Shown here piece after piece: positions 8,437 through 15,735 of a stretch of 64,000 nt of DNA. How positions within the stretch are numbered: position 1 is the first letter of the stretch; every line of letters begins with the position of its first letter. Source of the stretch: Paracoccus kondratievae (lineage in GTDB: Bacteria > Pseudomonadota > Alphaproteobacteria > Rhodobacterales > Rhodobacteraceae); the NCBI RefSeq assembly GCF_009301415.1, contig NZ_CP045074.1, positions 372,001 through 436,000 on the forward strand. The letters are read 5' to 3'. The notes beneath the pieces are model-generated. The model ran no database searches, was not told the DNA's origin, and saw only the letters and a list, made by a program, of their open reading frames with translations. The translations under genes were made by a program, and so were the position numbers.

Positions 8437-9382
8437 CGCCGGCCTCCTTCCTGAAGCGACTGGCCAGCCAGGGCAACAGCCCGCTGGGCGAGAAGATGAC
8501 AATGGCCGCAAGCAGGCCGCCAAGGATAAGCTGGTGACCCGAGGGCATGATCGCCTTGAAGACGAATTGATCGACCAGATAGACGATCAAAGCGCCGGCG
8601 ACAGGCCCCCACAGCGTCTTGTAGCCGCCAAAGATCGCCGCAACGATGGCAAGCGTCGTCCAGCTGCCGTTGAAGGCGTAATCGGGTTCAAGAAAGTTAA
8701 TGTAATGGGCGTTAAACGCCCCCATGATCCCGGTCAGAAAGGCCGAGACGACCAGAACCGCCGCCTTGAGACGGGTCGCGTTGACCCCGACCACCAGCGT
8801 CGCATCCTCACTGTCATGCATGGCGCGCAGGGCCAGCCCTTCGGGGCGGTTACGGATCAGCCAATAGACAAATACGGTCAGCAGGACCAGGGTCAGGACG
8901 ACGAAATATCCCCCCAGACGCGAGCCAAAGTCGAAGCCAAATACCGTCGGCAGGCGCGGGATCGACAAGAGCCCGCCCGAACCGTTGGTCAGCCAGCGCA
9001 TCTCGATCGCGAGAATGCGAAAGATCTCGGCAAAGGCCAGCATGGCAAGCGCGAAATAGGGCCCGCGCAGGCGCAGCGTCGGCATGGTCAGGATCGAGAC
9101 GACCCCGGCGATGACACCCCCCGCAAGGATCGAGGGAAAGACCGGCAGCCCCGCGTTCATCGCAAGCAGGGCCGAACCGTAAGCGCCGACCCCGAAGAAA
9201 GCCGAATGACCAAATGAGATCATGCCGCCAAGGTTGCCAAGCATGGCCCATGCCACGGCGATGCCGGCGATGGTCAGGGCCGAGACGACGATGCCGATGA
9301 CGTAATCGTTGCCGCCAAACTGCAGAGGAACGGCCAGATAAGCACCGGCCAGAATAATGATCAGGGAAAGATATTTCATCAT
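8420..9382 (-). CDS. livM: Branched-chain-type ABC permease, LivM
   Basis: Inner-membrane permease subunit of about 320 residues with 8-10 hydrophobic segments. The LivM hallmark GALIVYLVDQFVF near the C-terminus and NLGGMISFGHSAFFGVGAY near residue 60 are visible. AGGAGG lies 5 bases before the first of two adjacent ATGs (9382 and 9379), which fixes the start. It forms the translocation pore with LivH and is energised by LivF/LivG. It overlaps the livH stop by 4 bases. Confidence 0.9.
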   Translation of the reverse strand: MMKYLSLIIILAGAYLAVPLQFGGNDYVIGIVVSALTIAGIAVAWAMLGNLGGMISFGHSAFFGVGAYGSALLAMNAGLPVFPSILAGGVIAGVVSILTMPTLRLRGPYFALAMLAFAEIFRILAIEMRWLTNGSGGLLSIPRLPTVFGFDFGSRLGGYFVVLTLVLLTVFVYWLIRNRPEGLALRAMHDSEDATLVVGVNATRLKAAVLVVSAFLTGIMGAFNAHYINFLEPDYAFNGSWTTLAIVAAIFGGYKTLWGPVAGALIVYLVDQFVFKAIMPSGHQLILGGLLAAIVIFSPSGLLPWLASRFRKEAGDAAHP

Positions 9383-10254
9383 CCACGCCTCCTGGTGCGG
9401 CCAAACAGGCCCGAGGGCATGACCAGCAGTACGATCAGGAACAACAGCATCGAGACGAGGCCCTGCAACGCCGAGGACCACAGCGTCGCGGTCAGGCTTT
9501 CGGCGACCCCGATCAGCACGGCGCCGATCAGCACGCCCGGGACCGACCCCAGACCGGCAAGTACGGTGATGATGAAAGCCTTGATGGTCAGCGAATGACC
9601 CAGCGAAGGTTCGATCACCTTACCGCTGTAAAGCGCAATCCCTGCAATCGACGCCAGCAGGCCGGCGACGGCAAAGGAAAGGATTTCTGTCGTGCGTGGG
9701 TCGATGCCCATCAGTTTTGCCGCGTCTCGGTTGGACGAGACGGCGCGCAGCGCCCGACCATACCAGCTTTTGGACAGCCACCACCATACCGCGCCCACGA
9801 CGAGCACGCCGATGACCGCAAACAGGATCTCGGTGTTCATGGCAAACAGCGTGTCGCCGATGATGATCGAGTCGAGATACCAGCCGGAGGTTGTCGAACG
9901 GATATCAGCCGACCAGATCATCAGGATGCCGTTTGTCAGCATGATCGCGATGCCAAAGGTCAGGATCAGTGAGTTGATCTCGCGGTCGACCCGAATTCTG
10001 GTGAGCAGCAGATAGATGATCACGCTGGTCAGCGCGACGATGATGATCGCGGCCGGCAGTGCGGCCAGCGGATCAAGACCAAAGCGGCTTTCAGCGGTAT
10101 AGGCGATATAGCCCGCCAGCAGGACCAGTTCGCCATGGGCAAGGTTGATGATGCGCATGGTCCCAAAGACCAGCGCCAGCCCCAGGGCGATCAGTGCGTA
10201 ATAGGCACCGGCCAACAGCCCCGAGAACACGGATTGTGCGACGAGATCGAACAT
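9379..10254 (-). CDS. livH: Branched-chain-type ABC permease, LivH
   Basis: Inner-membrane permease of 291 residues. It shows the LivH features GLALVFGTMRIINLAHGEL near residue 27 and GLGSVPGVLIGAVLIGVAES near residue 235, with about eight membrane segments. An AGGAA ribosome site precedes the ATG. The gap of 65 bases to livK contains a strong hairpin, so the permease/ATPase genes may be expressed at a lower level than the binding protein. Stop and next start overlap as ATGA with livM. Confidence 0.92.
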   Translation of the reverse strand: MFDLVAQSVFSGLLAGAYYALIALGLALVFGTMRIINLAHGELVLLAGYIAYTAESRFGLDPLAALPAAIIIVALTSVIIYLLLTRIRVDREINSLILTFGIAIMLTNGILMIWSADIRSTTSGWYLDSIIIGDTLFAMNTEILFAVIGVLVVGAVWWWLSKSWYGRALRAVSSNRDAAKLMGIDPRTTEILSFAVAGLLASIAGIALYSGKVIEPSLGHSLTIKAFIITVLAGLGSVPGVLIGAVLIGVAESLTATLWSSALQGLVSMLLFLIVLLVMPSGLFGRTRRRG

Positions 10255-10280
10255 TCAGCATTTCCTGGAATTGAAAGGGC

Positions 10281-10309
10281 CGCGCCGCCGCAAGCCAGGG
10301 GGCGGCGCG
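10281..10309 (-). terminator. Hairpin between livK and livH, probable attenuator
   Basis: CGCGCCGCC at 10281-10289 pairs with GGCGGCGCG at 10301-10309 around an 11-base loop. It lies just after the livK stop in the transcription direction and lacks a T run, so partial termination or mRNA 3'-end protection of the binding-protein transcript is more likely than full termination. Confidence 0.55.
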
Positions 10310-10319
10310 CTGCGGATGC

Positions 10320-11477
10320 TTACCAGGGGACAGCAGGGAATCTTGCCTCGGCGGTGGCGCTTTCCTTGGGCCAGACAATGGCGACAGCGCCGTCCTGATG
10401 CTGTGCCATCCGGTGGGCGAAGTTGGTATTGTCACCGGATTCGTCAAAAATGACCTTGCCGATCAGCGTGTCATGCTCGGTCTTGCGCAGGGCATCCTGT
10501 ACACCGCCGCTGTTCAGCGTCCCGGCGTCATAGGCCTCTGCCACGGCGTTGAACAGCAAAAGCCCCTGCACATAGCCAAAGATGCCAAGGTAGTCGGGCT
10601 CTTTGTTGTGCATTTCCTTATAGGCCTCGGCAAAGGTCTGCTCTTCGGGCGTGTTGAACTGCGCCGGATAGGGCAGGGGGGCGGTGCCATAGACGTTGTT
10701 CATCAGGTCGGGAAAGTCCTGCCACATCTTGGGTGTCGCCAGGGACCAGGTGCCCATGATGGCCTTGGCATCGGGTTTCAGCACCTTGGCGGCGCGGATG
10801 ATGCCGACATAGTCGTTTTCATAGCCGACCATCGCAATCGCCTCGGGGCGATCCTGCAGCTTGATCTTGTGCAGCACCGGCTTGAAATCGGCGATGGAGG
10901 GATCAAAGGGATGCAGCGTCACCTTTTTGCCCTCGGCGGTCCAGATCTCTTCCAGCAGCTTGGCCACCTCTGCGGTGGATTCGCGCGTCGAATAGATCAG
11001 CGAAAAGGATTGCAGGTCCAGCGTATCGGACAGACCGGCAAGCGCCTTGGCATAGCCCGTGGCGTTGCTGATGCGGAAAAAGGTTTTAAGGCCGCGCTGG
11101 GACAGTTCGGTCGCGACGCCGCCCGAGGTCATATAGACCTTGCCCAGCCGCTCGGCCGCGTCCGAGGCCGGGCCGATGATGTTTGAGCCATATCCGCCGG
11201 TAAAGGCCAGCGCGCCCTGAGCATTCAGCCGCTCGATGGCGGCCACCGCTTTGGCAGGCTGGCTTTCGTCGTCGATGGTGATGACCTTGACGGTGTGCTT
11301 GCCATTCGTCTCGTTAAAGACCTTGGCGGCGACCTGGATACCTTCGTTCATGCCCATGCCGGCCCGGGCGGCGCTGCCTGTCAGCGGAATTTGCGATCCG
11401 ATGATCAGCTCATCGGCATTTGCAGCGCCCAGCCCAAGCGTCAGTGCCAGGACTGAAGATATCATTCTTGCAATCAT
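10320..11477 (-). CDS. livK: Periplasmic substrate-binding protein, LivK type
   Basis: Secreted binding protein of 385 residues that captures the substrate for LivHMGF. The Sec signal peptide MIARMISSVLALTLGLGAANA is followed by the mature start DELIIGSQIPLTG, the usual opening of type I periplasmic binding proteins (Peripla_BP_6). GAGGAGGATC before the ATG at 11477 fixes the start; a longer frame exists upstream but without a ribosome site or signal peptide. It is the first gene of livKHMGF and thus sits next to the promoter region. Substrate is unknown; context suggests an organic acid degraded by the adjacent CoA pathway. Confidence 0.9.
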   Translation of the reverse strand: MIARMISSVLALTLGLGAANADELIIGSQIPLTGSAARAGMGMNEGIQVAAKVFNETNGKHTVKVITIDDESQPAKAVAAIERLNAQGALAFTGGYGSNIIGPASDAAERLGKVYMTSGGVATELSQRGLKTFFRISNATGYAKALAGLSDTLDLQSFSLIYSTRESTAEVAKLLEEIWTAEGKKVTLHPFDPSIADFKPVLHKIKLQDRPEAIAMVGYENDYVGIIRAAKVLKPDAKAIMGTWSLATPKMWQDFPDLMNNVYGTAPLPYPAQFNTPEEQTFAEAYKEMHNKEPDYLGIFGYVQGLLLFNAVAEAYDAGTLNSGGVQDALRKTEHDTLIGKVIFDESGDNTNFAHRMAQHQDGAVAIVWPKESATAEARFPAVPW

Positions 11478-11887
11478 CTGATCCTCCTCACCTATTTCCT
11501 GATTGGACGCATACCTGTGGAAGCCGGCACCCGCAGGCTGCCTGTCAGCTTCGTCCGTATGCGTTCGATTGGCAGCGCGGTCCCCACAGCGCTGCACTGC
11601 ATCAGCGGTAAACCCTCCTATGGGGCGCTGGCGCAGGGCGGTCAGCCCGTCTGGTCAGCAGCCTCCGAATGCTGATGCAGCCTTCTGTCATCGGCATCGC
11701 ACGGGTGAGAGAGCTTGTCAATAATAATGAACCATCATTTCGCAATGCGAACGAGATAGAATATTCGACTGATGGAGGACGAAACCGTTTTTGACCCCGC
11801 GGCGACATGAATTTTCCCGCCCCGGGCCGCGCATCTGGCCGGGTTGTGCTTTCGCGCGGGTGTGATACGGGTTCGCTTCTGCGAACG
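11478..11887 (-). promoter_or_regulatory. Leader/promoter region of the liv operon
   Basis: About 410 bases without a convincing gene between livK and the IclR stop. It holds an AT-rich patch at 11717-11745 and the palindrome TTCGCA-A-TGCGAA at 11739-11751, matching half-sites found in front of the IclR gene and the acyl-CoA ligase gene. A long 5' leader to livK (about 260 bases from the palindrome) is implied if the promoter is there. No recognised riboswitch fold was seen. Confidence 0.5.
11739..11751. promoter_or_regulatory. TTCGCA palindrome, probable IclR operator
   Basis: TTCGCAATGCGAA has perfect 6-base arms around a single central base. The same TTCGCA/TGCGAA half-site recurs at 12747-12775 and 12888-12906, flanking the IclR gene and the CoA operon. 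Recurrence at three promoters around one regulator is the basis for the call. Confidence 0.6.
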
Positions 11888-12718
11888 TCAGGTTCGACTG
11901 ACGCTGGCCACGATATCGAGCAGGCGGGGGCCATAATGTTCGTGCAGCTCTTCGGGTGAGACGAGGAATGAAGGTCCCCCGGTATTGACGCCATAGACCG
12001 TGGTGCCGTCGATTGAACGCAGCGGTGCGGCGATGCCGTTGATTTCAGGGCGCCAGCCGCCAAAGCTGGTGCAATAGCCGTAAGTCTCAAAATCCCGCAG
12101 CGCATCGCGGACGCCTTCTTCCATGCGCTGGCGCTGACCGGGAAATTCGCGGATGCCCTGTGCCAGGATTTCCTCACGCTCATCCGCTGTCACGCTGGCA
12201 AGCATCGCGCGTCCGATGGCCGAGTAGAACAGCGGCAGCCGCGCGCCAACCTCCATCGAAAGCGATACTGCCTGATGTGAGCGACGGGCGGCCAGAATGA
12301 TGGCGCGGGTACCGGCCCGTTCACCCAGGGATACGGTGACATAGGGGTTCGGCCCCATGGACAGCGCCTCCATCTCGGCTGAGAATCGCTCGGAAATGCT
12401 GGTCGCGGCCAGCACGCTGAAGCCCAGCTGCAGCACCCTGGGGCTAAGCCGGTATTCGCCGCTATTGTTGTCGCGGATCAGGTGGCCGGTCCGGGTCAGC
12501 GTATAAGTCAGCCGCGAGACGGTCGGCCGCGCCAGTCCGGTGCGACGCGTGATTTCGTGATTCGACAGGAATCGGTCCCCCGGCTTAAAGCAGCCCAGGA
12601 TGTCCAGGCCGCGGGCAAGGGCGGTGACGAACTGACGGTCCCCGGATTCGGTGTCATCTTGCATCAGATCTTCGGTCATGAATCCTGTCACAGGCTGAAT
12701 GATTGATCTGCTGATCAT
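11888..12718 (-). CDS. IclR-family transcriptional regulator
   Basis: About 276 residues: an N-terminal winged helix (FVTALARGLDILGCFKPGD, then TGLARPTVSRLTYTLTRTG) and a C-terminal IclR ligand-binding domain (about residues 100-270) with the family-typical PLFYSAIGRAMLASV and GIREFPGQRQRMEEGVRDAL segments. This is the PcaU/PobR/PcaR-like organisation of regulators that sense aromatic or organic acids. Start is uncertain: ATGs at 12718, 12679 and 12664 are in frame and none has a strong ribosome site. It lies between the liv operon and the divergent CoA operon, and TTCGCA sites flank it, so it probably controls both. Confidence 0.87.
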   Translation of the reverse strand: MISRSIIQPVTGFMTEDLMQDDTESGDRQFVTALARGLDILGCFKPGDRFLSNHEITRRTGLARPTVSRLTYTLTRTGHLIRDNNSGEYRLSPRVLQLGFSVLAATSISERFSAEMEALSMGPNPYVTVSLGERAGTRAIILAARRSHQAVSLSMEVGARLPLFYSAIGRAMLASVTADEREEILAQGIREFPGQRQRMEEGVRDALRDFETYGYCTSFGGWRPEINGIAAPLRSIDGTTVYGVNTGGPSFLVSPEELHEHYGPRLLDIVASVSRT

Positions 12719-13041
12719 CTCGAAGACCGGCTATTCAAACAAGGCCTTTCGCAAAGCAAACGGCTATTTCGCAAAATTTATACTGCGCTGACGCCCTGAC
12801 CGGCATCCCTGCTGATCGGGCAGTGGCGTACGAAAGTCACGTGATAGGGGCTTGACGCGACGCATTTTGGATGAATACTGCTCGCTATGCGAAACAATGG
12901 TTCGCAAATTTGATCAATCCAATTGCCTCAAGGCGGGTGCCTTTGCGGCGATGCGGGCCGGAAAGGGGAATCCGGCGTGGGGTGCAGGTGGCTGGCCACC
13001 GCTGCCCGGCTCACATGACGGATCGCAGACAGGGGGAGACC
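12719..13041. promoter_or_regulatory. Divergent control region, iclR / CoA-ligase operon
   Basis: This 320-base stretch holds two direct TTTCGCAAA copies 20 bases apart (12747-12755 and 12767-12775) close to the iclR start, and the inverted repeat TGCGAA-N7-TTCGCA at 12888-12906 towards the ligase gene. The AT-rich 12765-12782 could supply a promoter. An open frame in phase with the ligase begins at 12871, but its N-terminal 57 codons are not family-like and would run across the operator, so it is treated as non-coding. Confidence 0.6.
12888..12906. promoter_or_regulatory. TGCGAA-N7-TTCGCA inverted repeat, probable IclR operator
   Basis: Perfect 6-base arms with a 7-base spacer, 136 bases before the GTG start of the acyl-CoA ligase gene. 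The half-sites are identical to those before livK and iclR. The opposite arm orientation to the liv palindrome is noted; either spacing could suit an IclR dimer or tetramer. Confidence 0.6.
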
Positions 13042-14532
13042 GTGAGGCGTATCCATGAATTGCTGCAAAAGGGGGATCCGTCGCATGTCGCGATCACCGA
13101 TCACGACGGCGTGGATTACACCTATGCCGATCTGTCCCGTCTGGTCGAGGATATGGCCGCGCGCCTTTCCGGCTATGGGATACGCCCCGGTGACCGCGTC
13201 ATGCTGCTTAGCGAGAACAGTGTCACCTATCTTGCCGCCACGCTGGCCCTGGGGCGGCTGGATGCGTGGACGCTGCTTGCCAATGCGCGGCTGACAGCGG
13301 CCGAGGTCGACCGGCTTGCCCAGGTCGCCGATATCCGCTGCACGATCTACACCCCAGAGGTTTCCCCCGCCGCGCGCGGCCATGCCGCGCGGATGGGGGG
13401 TATTTCGCTGGGTCGGCTGGATTGTGGCGAACTGCTGGTTTCACCTCTGCGCGATGCCGTGCCCGAACCAGTTGAGGAAGGTCCGGGGCAAACCGCGATC
13501 CTGATCTATACCAGCGGCACGGTGGGCGAACCCAAGGGGGTGATGCTAAGCCATGGAAACCTGCTGTTCACGGCCCAGACCTCATCCACGCTGCGCCGCA
13601 TCTCGGATGGGGATGTCACGCTGGCGCTGCTGCCCGGCACCCATATCTTTGGGCTGACCTCGGTTTTCCTTGCGGCGCTGTCAAAGGGGTCGCGCATCAT
13701 TGCCATGCCGCGCTTTGATGCGGATACGGTGCTGGAATGCCTGCGCGAGGATGTGACGATCCTGCCCGCAGTGCCACAGGTTTTTGCTGCCTTGCTGCGC
13801 CGGCTTTCGGAACTGGGCGTCGAGCGGCTCGAACATCGCAGGCTGCGCTATATCTATGCGGGCGGAGCGCCATTGGATCTGGGTATCAAGCAGCGGGTCG
13901 AACGGGTCTTTGGCTTGCCGCTGCACAACGGCTATGGCCAGACCGAGGCCTCGCCCGGTATCGCCACCACGCGGATCGAAAGCCCGCGCAGCGACACTTC
14001 GGTCGGGCTGGCCGCACCGGGGACCGAGGTGCGCGTCCATGATCCGAATGAACATGGCGTGGGCGAGCTTTGGGTGCGCGGCCCCAACGTGATGAAGGGC
14101 TATTACCGCAACCCCGAGGCCACCCGCACAACGCTGACCGGGGATGGTTTTCTGCGCACGGGCGACCTTGCCCGTCAGGACCCCGACGGGGCGATCCATA
14201 TCGTCGGGCGGCTGAAAGAGCTGATCGTTCATTCCGGCTTTAACGTCTATCCGCCCGAGGTCGAGGCGGTGCTGAGCCTGCACCCCGCGGTTTCCCTTAG
14301 CGCGGTGGTTGGCCGGGCGCGTGACGGTGACGAGGATGTGATCGCCTTTGTCACCACTCAATCCGAAGTGACCGAGGCCGAGCTGCGCAACTGGCTGCGT
14401 GAACGGCTGGCGCCCTACAAGGTGCCTGCGCGCATCGTCATCGCCGATGCCGTACCGCAGGCCGTGACCGGAAAGATATTGAAAAGCAAGCTGCTGGACC
14501 ATTTCCGCGACCAGCTTGAACAGAAGGAATAG
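13042..14532 (+). CDS. Acyl-CoA ligase (AMP-forming), PimA/FadD-like
   Basis: Activates a carboxylic acid to its CoA thioester with ATP. The 496-residue ANL enzyme shows YTSGTVGEPKGVM around residue 155 (P-loop-like A3), GYGQTEASPG around 296 (A5), the hinge region GDLARQDPDGAIHIVGR around 373 (A7/A8) and the C-terminal catalytic lysine in TGKILKSK. The GTG at 13042 is preferred because AGGGGGAG lies directly upstream and homology-like sequence starts there. It is the first gene of an operon that continues with thiolase, bifunctional hydratase/dehydrogenase and paired acyl-CoA dehydrogenases, matching the pimeloate-degradation set. Actual substrate (dicarboxylate, fatty or aryl acid) is unproven. 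Confidence 0.85.
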   Translation: MRRIHELLQKGDPSHVAITDHDGVDYTYADLSRLVEDMAARLSGYGIRPGDRVMLLSENSVTYLAATLALGRLDAWTLLANARLTAAEVDRLAQVADIRCTIYTPEVSPAARGHAARMGGISLGRLDCGELLVSPLRDAVPEPVEEGPGQTAILIYTSGTVGEPKGVMLSHGNLLFTAQTSSTLRRISDGDVTLALLPGTHIFGLTSVFLAALSKGSRIIAMPRFDADTVLECLREDVTILPAVPQVFAALLRRLSELGVERLEHRRLRYIYAGGAPLDLGIKQRVERVFGLPLHNGYGQTEASPGIATTRIESPRSDTSVGLAAPGTEVRVHDPNEHGVGELWVRGPNVMKGYYRNPEATRTTLTGDGFLRTGDLARQDPDGAIHIVGRLKELIVHSGFNVYPPEVEAVLSLHPAVSLSAVVGRARDGDEDVIAFVTTQSEVTEAELRNWLRERLAPYKVPARIVIADAVPQAVTGKILKSKLLDHFRDQLEQKE

Positions 14533-14536
14533 CTTG

Positions 14537-15724
14537 ATGCTGCAGGGTTATATTTATGACGGGCTGCGCAGTCCGTTCGGTCGTCATGCCGGCGCGCTTT
14601 CGGCGATCCGGCCCGATGATCTGGCGGCGCAGGTGATCCGGGCGCTTGTTGCACGTTCGGACCTGCCGGTCGGGCAGATCGAGGATGTCATTCTGGGCAA
14701 CGTCTGCCAGTCGGGTGAAGACAGCCGTAACGTGGCGCGTTTCGTCGGCTTGCTGTCGGGCATCCGGACAGAGGCCGGGGGGCTGACGGTGAACCGGCTT
14801 TGCGGCTCGGGGATGGCGGCGGCGCTTGATGCTGCGCGTTCGATTACTTTGGGCGAGGCCGGGCTTTACGTCGCGGGCGGTACCGAAAGCATGACCCGCG
14901 CCCCCTTTATTCTGGGCAAGGCACCCGCGCCCTGGCATCGCCAGCAGCCGATATTTGACTCTACCATCGGTTCGCGCTTTCCGAACCCGGAATTTGCCGC
15001 GCAATTCGGCGATCACAGCATGCCGCAGACCGCCGACAACCTGGCCGCCGAATACGGGATCAGCCGCGAGGAATGCGATGCCTTTGCCTATGGCAGCCAG
15101 CAGAAATTTGAGGCTGCCCGTGCCGAAGGCTTCTTTCGTGATGAGATCCAGCCGATCGAGATTGCAGGGCGCAAGGGTGTGACGGTGGTGGATGCGGACG
15201 AGCATCCCCGGCCCGAGACGACACAGGAAAAGATGGCGGCGTTGAAGCCCCTGTTTGCGGGCGGCGTCGTGACCGCCGCCAATGCCTCGGGCGTCAATGA
15301 CGGGGCGGCGGCGCTGATGATCGGCGCGCGCGATCTGGGACCCAAACCGCGTGCGCGCATCGTTTCCGGCGCTATCGCAGGTGTGCCGCCCCGCATCATG
15401 GGGATCGGTCCCGCCTTTGCGGTGCCAAAGGCGCTTGAGCGTGCGGGCCTGACCATGAAGGACATGGACCTGATCGAGATCAACGAGGCCTTTGCCAGCC
15501 AGGTGCTGGCCTGCTGCCGCCAGCTCGACCTTGATCCCTCTGACAGCCGGCTGAACCCCAATGGCGGCGCGATTGCGGTCGGGCATCCGCTGGGTGCCTC
15601 GGGCGGGCGGATCATCCTGACCGCGATGCGCCAGCTTGAGCGGACGGGCGGCCGCTATGCCTGTCTGTCCATGTGCATCGGGGTCGGGCAGGGCATCGCC
15701 ATGGTCATCGAGCGCGTGAGCTGA
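14537..15724 (+). CDS. Thiolase (acetyl-CoA C-acyltransferase), PcaF/PimB-like
   Basis: Thiolytic cleavage of a 3-oxoacyl-CoA to acetyl-CoA and a shortened acyl-CoA. The 395-residue protein has the nucleophilic cysteine in NRLCGSGM (about residue 89), the catalytic histidine in GGAIAVGHPLGASGGR (about 351) and the second cysteine in SMCIGVGQG (about 379). The opening GYIYDGLRSPFGRHAGALS resembles 3-oxoadipyl-CoA thiolases, suggesting a substrate with a distal carboxyl group. Start at 14537 follows GAAGGAA in the end of the ligase gene; spacing to the ligase is 4 bases. Confidence 0.92.
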   Translation: MLQGYIYDGLRSPFGRHAGALSAIRPDDLAAQVIRALVARSDLPVGQIEDVILGNVCQSGEDSRNVARFVGLLSGIRTEAGGLTVNRLCGSGMAAALDAARSITLGEAGLYVAGGTESMTRAPFILGKAPAPWHRQQPIFDSTIGSRFPNPEFAAQFGDHSMPQTADNLAAEYGISREECDAFAYGSQQKFEAARAEGFFRDEIQPIEIAGRKGVTVVDADEHPRPETTQEKMAALKPLFAGGVVTAANASGVNDGAAALMIGARDLGPKPRARIVSGAIAGVPPRIMGIGPAFAVPKALERAGLTMKDMDLIEINEAFASQVLACCRQLDLDPSDSRLNPNGGAIAVGHPLGASGGRIILTAMRQLERTGGRYACLSMCIGVGQGIAMVIERVS

Positions 15725-15735
15725 CGGAGGGGATG

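Noticed and set aside
12871..13041. Longer N-terminus for the acyl-CoA ligase
   Set aside because: The extra 57 residues are Arg-rich and not family-like, would cover the TGCGAA-N7-TTCGCA operator, and a strong ribosome site precedes the GTG at 13042.
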